From assembly GCF_000422085.1 (NCBI RefSeq), contig NC_021741.1, forward strand, positions 4,464,001 to 4,528,000: a stretch of 64,000 bases of DNA, in the 5' to 3' direction. The stretch is from Serratia liquefaciens ATCC 27592 (GTDB lineage: Bacteria > Pseudomonadota > Gammaproteobacteria > Enterobacterales > Enterobacteriaceae). Shown here in pieces: positions 8,675 to 18,251 of the stretch (its first letter is position 1; the number at the start of each line of letters is the position of its first letter). Both the position numbers and the translations under genes were made by a program. The notes below the pieces were generated by a model that saw nothing but the letters and a program-made list of their open reading frames with translations, ran no database searches and was not told the origin of the DNA.

Positions 8675-9838
8675 ATGCAAAACTTTATTCTTCATACCCC
8701 AACCAAAATCCTGTTCGGCCAAGACCAAATCGCCGGCCTGGCACAGCAGATCCCTGCCGACGCACGCATTCTGATCACCTACGGTGGCGGCAGCGTGAAG
8801 AAAAATGGCGTGCTGGATCAGGTGTATGCCGCACTGGCGGGCCGCAACGTGCAGGAGTTTTCCGGCATTGAGCCTAACCCAACCTACGAAACGCTGATGA
8901 AAGCGGTCGAAGTGGTGCGCGCAGAGAATATCGATTTCCTGCTGGCGGTCGGCGGCGGCTCCGTGGTTGATGGCACCAAGTTTATTGCCGCAGCGGCACA
9001 CTATCAGGCGGATGCCGATCCATGGCACATCCTGAAAACCGTGGGCAGTGAAATCAAAGGCGCGGTGCCAATGGGCTGCGTACTGACACTGCCGGCCACC
9101 GGCTCTGAGTCCAACAGCGGCGCAGTGATCACCCGCAAAAGCAGCGGCGACAAACAGCATTTCTTCTCGCCACACGTGCAACCGCTGTTCGCGGTGCTGG
9201 ATCCGGTAGTGACCTACTCTCTGCCGCCGCGCCAAATCGCCAATGGCGTAGTCGATGCCTTTGTCCACACCATTGAGCAGTATCTGACCTACCCGGTCGA
9301 CGCCAAAGTGCAAGATCGCTTTGCCGAGGGCCTGCTGCTAACGCTGCTGGAAGATGGCCCGCGCGCGCTGTCCGAGCCGGAAAACTATGCGGTGCGCGCC
9401 AACGTGATGTGGAGCGCAACCATGGCCTTGAACGGCCTGATCGGTGCCGGTGTGCCGCAGGATTGGGCAACCCATATGCTGGGCCACGAATTGACCGCCA
9501 TGCACGGTTTGGATCATGCCCAGACGCTGGCGATTGTTCTGCCTGCGCTGCTGATCGAGAAAAAAGCGCAGAAACGCGAAAAACTGCTGCAGTACGCCGA
9601 CCGCGTTTGGGGCCTGCGCGATGGCAGTGAAGACAGCCGCATCGACGGTGCCATTGCCGCCACTCGTGCCTTCTTCGAACAAATGGGCGTACCGACCCGC
9701 ATGGCGGATTACCAGCTCGACGGCAGCTCTATCCCGGCGTTGCTTGATAAACTGCATCAGCACGGCATGACAGCACTTGGCGAACATCAAGACATCACCC
9801 TCGAAGTCAGCCAACGCATTTATAACGCGGCGCGTTAA
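8675..9838 (+). CDS. yqhD: NADPH-dependent aldehyde reductase / alcohol dehydrogenase YqhD
   Basis: A 387-residue iron-type alcohol dehydrogenase matching YqhD over its length. Cofactor loops are TYGGGSVKKNGV and LLAVGGGSVVDGTKF. Metal ligands fall in VVDAFVHTIEQYLT and in the WATHMLGHELTAMHGLDHAQTLAI region. YqhD reduces short-chain and toxic aldehydes (acrolein, malondialdehyde, glyoxal, methylglyoxal products) with NADPH. It lies between yqhC and dkgA exactly as in E. coli and is expected to be activated by YqhC under aldehyde stress. Confidence 0.96.
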   Translation: MQNFILHTPTKILFGQDQIAGLAQQIPADARILITYGGGSVKKNGVLDQVYAALAGRNVQEFSGIEPNPTYETLMKAVEVVRAENIDFLLAVGGGSVVDGTKFIAAAAHYQADADPWHILKTVGSEIKGAVPMGCVLTLPATGSESNSGAVITRKSSGDKQHFFSPHVQPLFAVLDPVVTYSLPPRQIANGVVDAFVHTIEQYLTYPVDAKVQDRFAEGLLLTLLEDGPRALSEPENYAVRANVMWSATMALNGLIGAGVPQDWATHMLGHELTAMHGLDHAQTLAIVLPALLIEKKAQKREKLLQYADRVWGLRDGSEDSRIDGAIAATRAFFEQMGVPTRMADYQLDGSSIPALLDKLHQHGMTALGEHQDITLEVSQRIYNAAR

Positions 9839-9884
9839 TCGCAAACCGCCTATTTCCTGCTAGGCTTTAGTTTCAACTTCTCTC

Positions 9885-9911
9885 CTGCGCCCGACTCTTC
9901 ATCGGGCGCAG
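9885..9911 (+). terminator. Hairpin after yqhD
   Basis: A perfect ten-pair stem, CTGCGCCCGA and TCGGGCGCAG, with a seven-base loop starts 46 bases after the yqhD stop. The following sequence is TTCAATGCG, a poor T-run, so it may attenuate rather than fully terminate before dkgA. Confidence 0.6.
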
Positions 9912-9966
9912 TTCAATGCGCTATTCGCGCTGCCGATCCTCATCTGATTAACCCATGGGAGAAAAC

Positions 9967-10011
9967 ATGACCTGTAGCCGCCCTATCCCAACAGCGCTGG
10001 AATTTGGTTAG
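9967..10011 (+). CDS. Possible 14-codon small ORF upstream of dkgA
   Basis: ATG at 9967 follows GGGAGAAAAC, a plausible ribosome-binding site, and reads MTCSRPIPTALEFG before TAG. It sits in the 268-base gap between yqhD and dkgA. It could be a leader peptide, a remnant, or chance. There is no homologue I can name. Confidence 0.2.
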   Translation: MTCSRPIPTALEFG

Positions 10012-10106
10012 CAAACTCAGCACTCCCCCAATTTGCCAACTAGAATTTATTAATAGCCGTTTCCGGTGCATGCAGCACTGGGCAATCCGTTGACAAGGAG
10101 ATACGC

Positions 10107-10931
10107 ATGACAACGCAACAACCCATCATCAAACTCCACGATGGTAATCTGATGCCGCAGTTGGGTCTCGGCGTTTGGCAGGCGAGTATTTCAGAAACCA
10201 CCCAGGCGGTGCTTAAAGCACTGGAGGTGGGCTATCGCTCGATCGATACCGCTGCAATCTACAAGAATGAGGAAGGGGTTGGCGCAGCACTGCAATCCAC
10301 CTCAATACCACGCGATGAGCTGTTTATCACCACCAAACTGTGGAACGACGATCAGGGCGACCCGCAAGGCGCGCTGGAAACCAGCCTGGAAAAACTCAAG
10401 TTGGATTACGTCGATCTGTATCTGATCCACTGGCCAAGGCCGCAGCAGGACCAATATGTCGACGCCTGGCGAGGGCTGATCAAACTGCGCGAGCAGGGGT
10501 TGGTCAAAAGCATCGGGGTATGCAATTTCCACACCCCGCACCTGCAGCGCCTGCTGGACGAAACCAATGTCGCACCGGTGATTAACCAAATCGAGCTGCA
10601 CCCGTTGCTGCAACAGCGTCAGCTACGCGCCTGGAACGCAACCCACCATATTGCGACCGAATCCTGGAGCCCACTGGCACAGGGTGGCGAAGGGGTATTC
10701 GACCAACCGGTGATCAAAAACCTGGCGGAAAAATACGAGAAAACCCCGGCGCAAATCGTGGTGCGCTGGCACCTGGACAGCGGGCTGATCGTGATCCCGA
10801 AATCGGTCACGCCAGCGCGCATTCGTGAAAACTTCGAAGTCTTCGACTTCAAACTGGATAAAGACGAACTGGGCGAAATTGCCAAACTGGATATCGGCAA
10901 CCGCCTGGGGCCGGATCCGGACTCACTGTAA
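10107..10931 (+). CDS. dkgA: 2,5-diketo-D-gluconate reductase A / methylglyoxal reductase (aldo-keto reductase)
   Basis: A 274-residue AKR with the family tetrad: aspartate and tyrosine in SIDTAAIYKNEEGVG (about 48-62), lysine in TKLWND, and histidine in LYLIHWPRP. The NADPH-phosphate region is VIPKSVTPARIRENFEVFDF. DkgA reduces 2,5-diketogluconate to 2-keto-L-gulonate and detoxifies methylglyoxal and other 2-oxoaldehydes. The ATG at 10107 has AAGGAG upstream. Its place after yqhD makes it part of the YqhC aldehyde-stress group. Confidence 0.95.
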   Translation: MTTQQPIIKLHDGNLMPQLGLGVWQASISETTQAVLKALEVGYRSIDTAAIYKNEEGVGAALQSTSIPRDELFITTKLWNDDQGDPQGALETSLEKLKLDYVDLYLIHWPRPQQDQYVDAWRGLIKLREQGLVKSIGVCNFHTPHLQRLLDETNVAPVINQIELHPLLQQRQLRAWNATHHIATESWSPLAQGGEGVFDQPVIKNLAEKYEKTPAQIVVRWHLDSGLIVIPKSVTPARIRENFEVFDFKLDKDELGEIAKLDIGNRLGPDPDSL

Positions 10932-10936
10932 TCTCC

Positions 10937-10962
10937 CTGCGCCCGGCTTCGGTCGGGCGCAG
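10937..10962. terminator. Hairpin after dkgA, shared with the convergent amidohydrolase
   Basis: CTGCGCCCG and CGGGCGCAG form a nine-pair stem with an eight-base loop, almost a copy of the hairpin after yqhD. It lies between convergent stops and could end transcription from both sides. No strong T-run follows. Confidence 0.55.
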
Positions 10963-10979
10963 CATCATCCAAAATACGC

Positions 10980-12428
10980 TTATCGGCGATAGGCCTCCGC
11001 CAGATTTACCGACGCTCTCCGCTCCGCCTCCCTAAGCCAGGCAACCGCTTCTGCTCCGGTGATCTCTGCGCGCCCGAGCGCCGCCTGCTGAATACGCGCC
11101 AGCGTCTGAGCGGCACGTTGCCGGATGGCGGCCATATCCTGTCCCACCAGTTCGCCATGCCGCTTGCGAGTCTGGCCGTTGATGATCACCGTATCTACAT
11201 CGGCGGCATGGGACTGCAACACACTGCTCGCCCTTGGGAAAGAAGAAGGCACCATCGCCCGCTGATGTTTAAGCATAATCACATCGGCCTGTTTTCCCGG
11301 CGTCAGCGAACCAATACTTGTCTCCATTCCCAGCGCAGCCGCGCTGCCGTGGGTCGCCCAACGCAACGCATCCCCCACCGAGAGAGAAAGTTCAGAAACC
11401 ACTTCACCACGGATATGGTGCTGATGGTTATCCAGGCAGCGCTGGGTTTGCAGCCCCAGCCGCATCTGCGAAAACAGATCCCCAGACCCCACGCAGACAA
11501 TGTCAGTGCTGATCGCCGGGGCTATCCCGTGATCCAGACAGGCTCTGATGGGAGGAAAGCCCATGCCCATTTGCATTTCAGTTTCGGGGGCAATGCTGAC
11601 TTTAGCGCCGGTTTTAGCCAACAGCCGCCATTCGGGATCGGTCAGACCGGAACAGTGAATATGCAGGTGACCGGGCTGCAGCAATTGATGATCGTCCAGC
11701 TCCTGTAACCCTTTCAATAACCGGCTATTCGGCAGTGCGCCGGTATGAGAAGCAATCAGGATATCCTGCTGCTGCGCCATGCGGATCTCCGCCGCTGTCT
11801 GCGTAAAGGGCACGGTGCCGAAATCGCTGAGCAAGGTTCCCATACGCAACAAACCCTGATCGTCGCTAAAATAACGCTCGCGCAATTCAGCGGCAAAATT
11901 GACGCGTTCTTGATGGCTGGAAAAACCGGCGGGCTGAAAATCATAAACCTGAAATCCATAGGAATACACGCCACGGATACCGGATTGTTGCAGTGATTCG
12001 ATCGCCGCGACGGCATGATCCGGGCTATTCACACAGTCACAGCAGTCGAGGATGGTTGTGACCCCGCTGTCTATGGCCTCGAGCGCCCCCACCAGGGTGG
12101 CAGCGGACAAATCCTCGGCGGTCACCAAGGCCCCCAGCCCATAAAACGTATTTGCCAGAAATTCCGGCAACGACATATCGCCGGAGATCCCCCGAAACAA
12201 CGACATCCAGGTGTGGCGATGACTGTCGATCATACCCGGCAACACGATCGCACCACGCGCATCGATCACTTCGGCATCCAGATGACTAAACGCCTTTGCG
12301 TTTTCCGCCAGCGCTGCGATCCGGCCATTTTCAATCAGCAGCGCCCCCTGGGGCAGTTCCCCATACTCTGCATCCATGGTGATAATATGACCGCCAGTGA
12401 TGACCTTACGATCGACCTGCATGCTCAT
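10980..12428 (-). CDS. Amidohydrolase-superfamily enzyme (TrzA/AtzB/cytosine-deaminase-like)
   Basis: A 482-residue TIM-barrel metal hydrolase. Metal-site residues are visible: H70 and H72 in DSHRHTW, H228 in IASHTGA, H258 in LHIHCSG and D309 in ISTDIVC. The C-terminal composite domain closes with LTPGKQADVIML. The glutamate usually three residues after the third histidine (HxxE in deaminases) is absent; an alanine stands there. It may therefore be a hydrolase or lyase-type relative rather than a deaminase. ATG at 12428 with AGGAGG. It lies 151 bases downstream of the Hod-like gene on the same strand and may share its transcript. Substrate unknown. Confidence 0.8.
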   Translation of the reverse strand: MSMQVDRKVITGGHIITMDAEYGELPQGALLIENGRIAALAENAKAFSHLDAEVIDARGAIVLPGMIDSHRHTWMSLFRGISGDMSLPEFLANTFYGLGALVTAEDLSAATLVGALEAIDSGVTTILDCCDCVNSPDHAVAAIESLQQSGIRGVYSYGFQVYDFQPAGFSSHQERVNFAAELRERYFSDDQGLLRMGTLLSDFGTVPFTQTAAEIRMAQQQDILIASHTGALPNSRLLKGLQELDDHQLLQPGHLHIHCSGLTDPEWRLLAKTGAKVSIAPETEMQMGMGFPPIRACLDHGIAPAISTDIVCVGSGDLFSQMRLGLQTQRCLDNHQHHIRGEVVSELSLSVGDALRWATHGSAAALGMETSIGSLTPGKQADVIMLKHQRAMVPSSFPRASSVLQSHAADVDTVIINGQTRKRHGELVGQDMAAIRQRAAQTLARIQQAALGRAEITGAEAVAWLREAERRASVNLAEAYRR

Positions 12429-12579
12429 GTTTTACCTCCTGATTACCCACTGGAAAACAGGCGTGCACAATGTCGGTGGTTTAATCACGGCAGACAGGCC
12501 GAACGACATAAATACGGCTACGCACATTCTTATGAATCTGCTCATCATTAGGAGCGCTGTTGCTACGGCGGGATGTTGC

Positions 12580-13377
12580 CTAGCCAATAAATGACCGGAT
12601 TTCCATCACCACTTTGTCCGGCGATTCCAGGGTGGGGAAATGACTCGCCCCCGCAATTTTTACCGGATTGAACCCGCGGTGGCGTTGGGCGAACTCGCGC
12701 TGCAACTGGTCATACTCTGCGCTATGCGGTTGTGAATAGAGGTGCATTACCGGACGCTCAGGGGTGAGCTGTTCCAGGCGTTGCAGGGGAGAGCCAAATT
12801 GCCCATAGGCCAACTCGATTTCCCGACAAGAACGGATCCACATCTCCTGATCGAATCCGGACATTTCCTGTTGGACATGGTTGATCACATCCTGGTTATC
12901 CGTATGGGCTACCCATTCCGCAAACAGGGCATCTCGCGCCTGTTGCCAGCTTTCCGGCCGCTGGCTCTGCTGTAAATTCTGCAGAAGATCGGTAAAAGCG
13001 CCGGTCATCAGCCAGTCCACCACGATGGCTTTCGGTACCCGCAACGGGCCCAGTTGCTGGCTTAAAGCGATGTTGGCCCAGCCGCCATGGGATGTAGAGA
13101 GCGGAATCAAGCGCTCAACATCCAGCCGGTCAAGAAACAGAACCAGATCGGCCGTGAGATCATCCATACCAAAATCGCCGTCATAACTGCGTGCGGCATT
13201 GTGCCCGCGCCAATCAATATTAAGTACGCGATAGTGTTGCGCCAGCAGCGGTATTAGGTGTTTAAAAAGCCGGTGATCCTGGCACCAACCGGAAAGCAAC
13301 AGCAGGGTGGTGTCCCCGCTGCCGCTGTCCTGGTAGTCGAATGTATTGCTGCCCAGCGTTATCGTTTTCATGCTCAT
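12580..13377 (-). CDS. Hod-like cofactor-independent 2,4-dioxygenase (alpha/beta-hydrolase fold)
   Basis: 265 residues from the ATG at 13377 (GAGGGA upstream). Recalled side by side, it aligns along its length with HOD of Arthrobacter, the cofactor-free dioxygenase that opens 3-hydroxy-4-oxoquinaldine to N-acetylanthranilate and CO. Shared blocks: LLSGWCQDHRLFKHLI, DWRGHN, TSHGGWANIAL, VVDWLM, ELAYGQFGSPLQ, LYSQPHSAEY, GASHFPTLESPD. HOD catalytic S101, D126 and H251 correspond to S96, D121 and H246, all at a constant offset of five, and W36 to W31. HOD H38 and H100 appear as Q33 and T95. The relative AqdC destroys the Pseudomonas quinolone signal. An ordinary esterase remains possible but less likely. 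Confidence 0.72.
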   Translation of the reverse strand: MSMKTITLGSNTFDYQDSGSGDTTLLLLSGWCQDHRLFKHLIPLLAQHYRVLNIDWRGHNAARSYDGDFGMDDLTADLVLFLDRLDVERLIPLSTSHGGWANIALSQQLGPLRVPKAIVVDWLMTGAFTDLLQNLQQSQRPESWQQARDALFAEWVAHTDNQDVINHVQQEMSGFDQEMWIRSCREIELAYGQFGSPLQRLEQLTPERPVMHLYSQPHSAEYDQLQREFAQRHRGFNPVKIAGASHFPTLESPDKVVMEIRSFIG

Positions 13378-13390
13378 GCTTGTTCCCTCA

Positions 13391-13528
13391 TCATGCAGAA
13401 AGTGGGATGCAGGGGTGAATGGCGATCCGGCCAGATTTGTCCGTTTCCCACAAGAACTGTAGTAGATGCTTATGCTCTGCCAGCCGGCGAGGAAAATTGT
13501 GTGGCGGTTCAAGCGGGAAATCGCTCAT
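13391..13528 (-). CDS. Small 45-residue ORF directly upstream of the Hod-like gene
   Basis: ATG at 13528 is preceded by AGGAGG at six bases, one of the best ribosome-binding sites in the window. The frame runs 45 codons (MSDFPLEPPHNFPRRL... ending CIPLSA) to tandem TGA codons at 13391 and just beyond. The Hod-like start codon lies 13 bases downstream, so the two are likely co-translated. No transmembrane segment or signal peptide is visible; it is rich in proline, histidine and charged residues. It could be a real small protein, a translational-coupling leader, or the head of a decayed gene. I do not recognise it. Confidence 0.5.
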   Translation of the reverse strand: MSDFPLEPPHNFPRRLAEHKHLLQFLWETDKSGRIAIHPCIPLSA

Positions 13529-13689
13529 CTCCCCCCTCCTGTTTGTGATGGTACGGTAAGGCAATAATTTGACTATATGGCGTTTTTATAGGCGGTGAGT
13601 AATGAATAGTCACAACACGGGTATGCCGAAATGGAATAGCAAGAGGGGATTTTGAGAAGGGTATGATTGACAGACAGATCAGAAAAAGA

Positions 13690-13751
13690 GGGTAAGTACC
13701 CGCCCAGGCTAAAGTGTTGCCTATCAGCCTGGGACATACTGAGACTTACCC
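13690..13751. repeat. Nested inverted repeat downstream of the beta-glucosidase gene
   Basis: Outer arms GGGTAAGT (13690-13697) and ACTTACCC (13744-13751) enclose inner arms CCCAGGCT (13703-13710) and AGCCTGGG (13726-13733). The structure starts 10 bases past the glucosidase stop and could form an extended hairpin in its transcript, without a T-run. The rest of the 13529-13761 gap shows only very short ORFs and no recognised gene. Confidence 0.5.
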
Positions 13752-13761
13752 CTTTAGCGAG

Positions 13762-15487
<1,726 letters not shown>

Positions 15488-15491
<4 letters not shown>

Positions 15492-16807
15492 TCGGTGACT
15501 CCTTGTGTCTGTTCAATCTGCTCCGCTTCGCTCACTTCCTGATCCAGCAGCTGTTGCTCATAGACTTTGAAGAATGGGTAGTAGATCAACGCCGAAACCG
15601 CCGCCAGCAGCAGCACCAACAGCGCGGCGCGGAAATCCCAACCGGTAGCCCAGGCGGCACCAATCGGCGCCGGAGCGGTCCAGGGCACCACCGAGATCAC
15701 CCGCCCGATCAGATCCAGCTTCACCGCCGCGTAGGCGATGATCGAATTGACGATCGGCGCGGTAATAAACGGAATAAAGAAGGTAGGGTTCATCACGATC
15801 GGCGTGCCGAAGATCACCGGTTCGTTGATGTTGAAACAACTCGGCACCAGGCTCAGCTTGCCGATCGAACGCAGGTGCGCCGAACGGCTGCGCAGATAAA
15901 GCAGCACCAGCCCAAAGGTGGCGCCGGATCCGCCGATGACGATAAAGAAGGTCCAGAAGGCCTCCATAAAGATGTGCGGCATCGGTTGGTTGGCGGCCAG
16001 CGCGTCTTGGTTAATCCCCAGGTTGGTGAGCCAGAAGGCCTGCAGCATACCGGAAACGATCACCGCTCCGTGGATACCCGCAAACCACAGCAAATGGCCG
16101 ATCAGCACCGCCAGCAAGATCGCCGGCAGCGAATCCGCAGCAGAGATCAAGGGTTGGAACAGCGCCATGATCGCCTGCGGTAATAGCAGGTTGAACTGGT
16201 GCTGTACCAGCAGGCTCAGCGGATACAGGGTGATCACCACCGCCAGGATCGGGATCAGCAGATCAAACGACTGCTTGATCTTGGCCGGCACCTGTTCCGG
16301 CAGCGAGATGCCGATATTGTGCGCCTTAAGGAAGCGGATCAGTTCGGTGGTGTATATCGCCACCAAAATGGCGGTGAAGATCCCCACGCCGCCCAGTGCG
16401 GCGGTCGGCAGCATTTTTTCGCTTTGCGGTGCGGCCACCAGCAAGAAAGACATCAATGCCAGCATCGCCGCCATAAAGGGATCGAGCTTATAACTCTGCG
16501 CCAGGTTGTAGGCAATGGCGGCGGTGATATAGATGGACATAATGCCCATCGTCATATTAAACGGGGTGAGAATAGCGACCTGATGTTTTTCCGCCGCCCC
16601 CAGCCACCATTGGGCAATGCCCCAACTGCTGTCGGCGGAAAAGGGCGGATAGGCAAACACCAGCAAGAATGAACCGACGATCATAAAGGGCATCGCGGAA
16701 ATAAAACCGTCGCGGATCGCCATAATATGTCGCTGAGTCGATAATCTCCCGGCAATCGGGCTGATGCGGTTTTCGATAAAATTGAATGCGGCCTGGCTGA
16801 TACTCAT
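15488..16807 (-). CDS. PTS lactose/cellobiose-family EIIC permease
   Basis: A 439-residue polytopic membrane protein of the CelB/ChbC type. It contains the family segment SCFNINEPVIFGTPIVMNPTFFIPFI, in which the NEP motif sits in the substrate-binding region, and multiple hydrophobic helices. It imports an aryl-beta-glucoside, cellobiose-like or related sugar while IIB phosphorylates it. ATG at 16807 has GAGGG upstream. The exact sugar cannot be read from sequence; the GH1 partner rather than a chitobiase-type enzyme argues for beta-glucosides. Confidence 0.92.
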
Positions 16808-16892
16808 GGTTCAACCCTCGGGAGGTGCTGAGTCAATGGTCACAGGATGGGAAAACCGGCGGAAACGGCCTGATGCCGGCGGCCCGGTGGGA

Positions 16893-17204
16893 TCAGTGTT
16901 GTGCGATCATCTGTAAGGCTTCGGCGAGAATTTTATCGCCGCGCATCATGCCGTAATCCATGCTGTTTATTACCGCTATCGGCTTATTTTCCCTGTCGGC
17001 AATCTTTTTAAAATCGGCGAACTTATATTTCACCTGCGGCCCAAGCAGGCAACATTGGTAATTCGCCAACGTGGATTCAAATTCCTCCAGGCCGACGGCG
17101 ATAATATCAACCTCAATCCCCTGCTGTTCGGCAGACTTTTTCATTTTATTCACCACCATGCTGGTCGACATTCCTGCGGCGCAGCATAAGAATATTTTTT
17201 TCAT
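16893..17204 (-). CDS. PTS lactose/cellobiose-family EIIB
   Basis: 103 residues from the ATG at 17204, chosen because AGGAG precedes it at proper spacing; an upstream in-frame ATG at 17222 overlaps that ribosome-binding site. The N-terminal KKIFLCCAAGMSTSMVVNKM contains the phospho-cysteine loop of Lac-family IIB. It is the first gene of the operon and lies downstream of a paired CCGG-centred dyad that looks like a LacI-type operator. Confidence 0.92.
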   Translation of the reverse strand: MKKIFLCCAAGMSTSMVVNKMKKSAEQQGIEVDIIAVGLEEFESTLANYQCCLLGPQVKYKFADFKKIADRENKPIAVINSMDYGMMRGDKILAEALQMIAQH

Positions 17205-17275
17205 CCGTTCTCCTGGAGGCATAGGTACAAATGATTCAGTTGAAGAATGAGTATGGTTTCAAAAACGAGAAAACC

Positions 17276-17300
17276 GCAACCGGTTTCAGTAACCGGTTGC
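17276..17300 (-). promoter_or_regulatory. Paired LacI-type dyads upstream of the beta-glucoside PTS operon
   Basis: GCAACCGGTT and AACCGGTTGC form a perfect ten-pair inverted repeat around TCAGT. Each arm holds its own palindrome AACCGGTT, the core of LacI/GalR-family operators (AscG sites, for example, resemble TGAAACCGGTTTCA). The centres are 13 bp apart and 77-91 bp before the IIB start. No LacI-type gene lies nearby, so the regulator would be encoded elsewhere. Confidence 0.55.
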
Positions 17301-17349
17301 AGAGTTTGAATGGGTTCTGTGAAGGAGATCCGAATTTTAATTTTCGGGC

Positions 17350-18237
17350 TTAAAGCGCGGAATAACTGAGCAACATCGTCTGGCTAAACCGCTGCCCTTT
17401 AGCCAGGCGGCGCAGCCCGCCCAGGTCAGCCATGTTATGCCCGTTGGCCGCGTGGGACATGGGTTCCAGACAGAAAAAGTCGAATTGATAACCCGGTTCG
17501 AACGCCGGATCCGAGACGAACAGGAAATAAACCGGACAGGCCGGCTGAGTGTTCATTCGTAACCGAGCTCCCTGCTCCGGCCACTGGATCTCCGCCTCGC
17601 CATTCCAGCCGCTAAAGCCGTTGTTCACCCAATGACGCGGCAATGGCCCCGGCTGGTTGAAATCCATTTCTTCGCTCAGCGCCGCCTGCTCGCCCGCCAG
17701 CCAGTCTTCGGCCTCCCGCCAATAGGCCGCAGCGGATGCCTGTACCCGGGTATGCGCGGTTAATGGAAAGTACGGATGCCAACCCAGCCCATAGGGCATC
17801 GGCCTTTCTCCGGTGTGCTCTACCGCCAGTTCGATGCTGAGTTGATGCTGATGCAGGGTAAAGTATTGTTCTACCTGATAACGATAAGGGCCATTCTCAT
17901 GCTGATAGCGCAAGTGAAGGACTTCGTCGCCTTGCTCTACACATTGCCATTCCTGCAGCCAGCCGTCACCATGCAGATAATGCCGATCCCAGTCGGTATT
18001 GGCGCTGAGCCGGTAGTCTTGCTGCTCGAAGCTGAAGCGGTTTTGATTGACCCGATTGCCGAAGGGGACCAGAGGAAAACATCCTGATTGCAGCGCCGGC
18101 GTCGCGTCACTCACTACCGCAGGCCGCAGCAGAGGGAGCTCTCCCTCCGGTGTATAAGCGGTGAATTTCAGCACGCTGCCGCCCAACGAGGAAACCACCA
18201 GCGAGACGCAGCCGTTATCCAAACTAAACAGTGCCAT
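17350..18237 (-). CDS. Aldose 1-epimerase (galactose mutarotase family)
   Basis: A 295-residue protein of the GalM/YeaD-like fold. Recognisable parts are FPLVPFGNRVNQNRF (the N/R substrate loop), the paired histidines around HYLHGDGW and LGWHPYFPL, and the C-terminal FCLEPMSHAANGHN with the catalytic-type glutamate. It interconverts anomers of a sugar or recognises a related ligand. It is last in a seven-gene minus-strand sugar cluster, 14 bases after the dehydrogenase gene, with AGGGGG before its ATG. The substrate is unknown. Confidence 0.85.
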   Translation of the reverse strand: MALFSLDNGCVSLVVSSLGGSVLKFTAYTPEGELPLLRPAVVSDATPALQSGCFPLVPFGNRVNQNRFSFEQQDYRLSANTDWDRHYLHGDGWLQEWQCVEQGDEVLHLRYQHENGPYRYQVEQYFTLHQHQLSIELAVEHTGERPMPYGLGWHPYFPLTAHTRVQASAAAYWREAEDWLAGEQAALSEEMDFNQPGPLPRHWVNNGFSGWNGEAEIQWPEQGARLRMNTQPACPVYFLFVSDPAFEPGYQFDFFCLEPMSHAANGHNMADLGGLRRLAKGQRFSQTMLLSYSAL

Positions 18238-18251
18238 AGTGCCCCCTGACG

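Noticed and set aside
13604-13657. 17-codon ATG frame on the plus strand between operons
   Set aside because: A GGTGAG precedes it, but it is very short, lies between minus-strand operons, and has no recognisable product.
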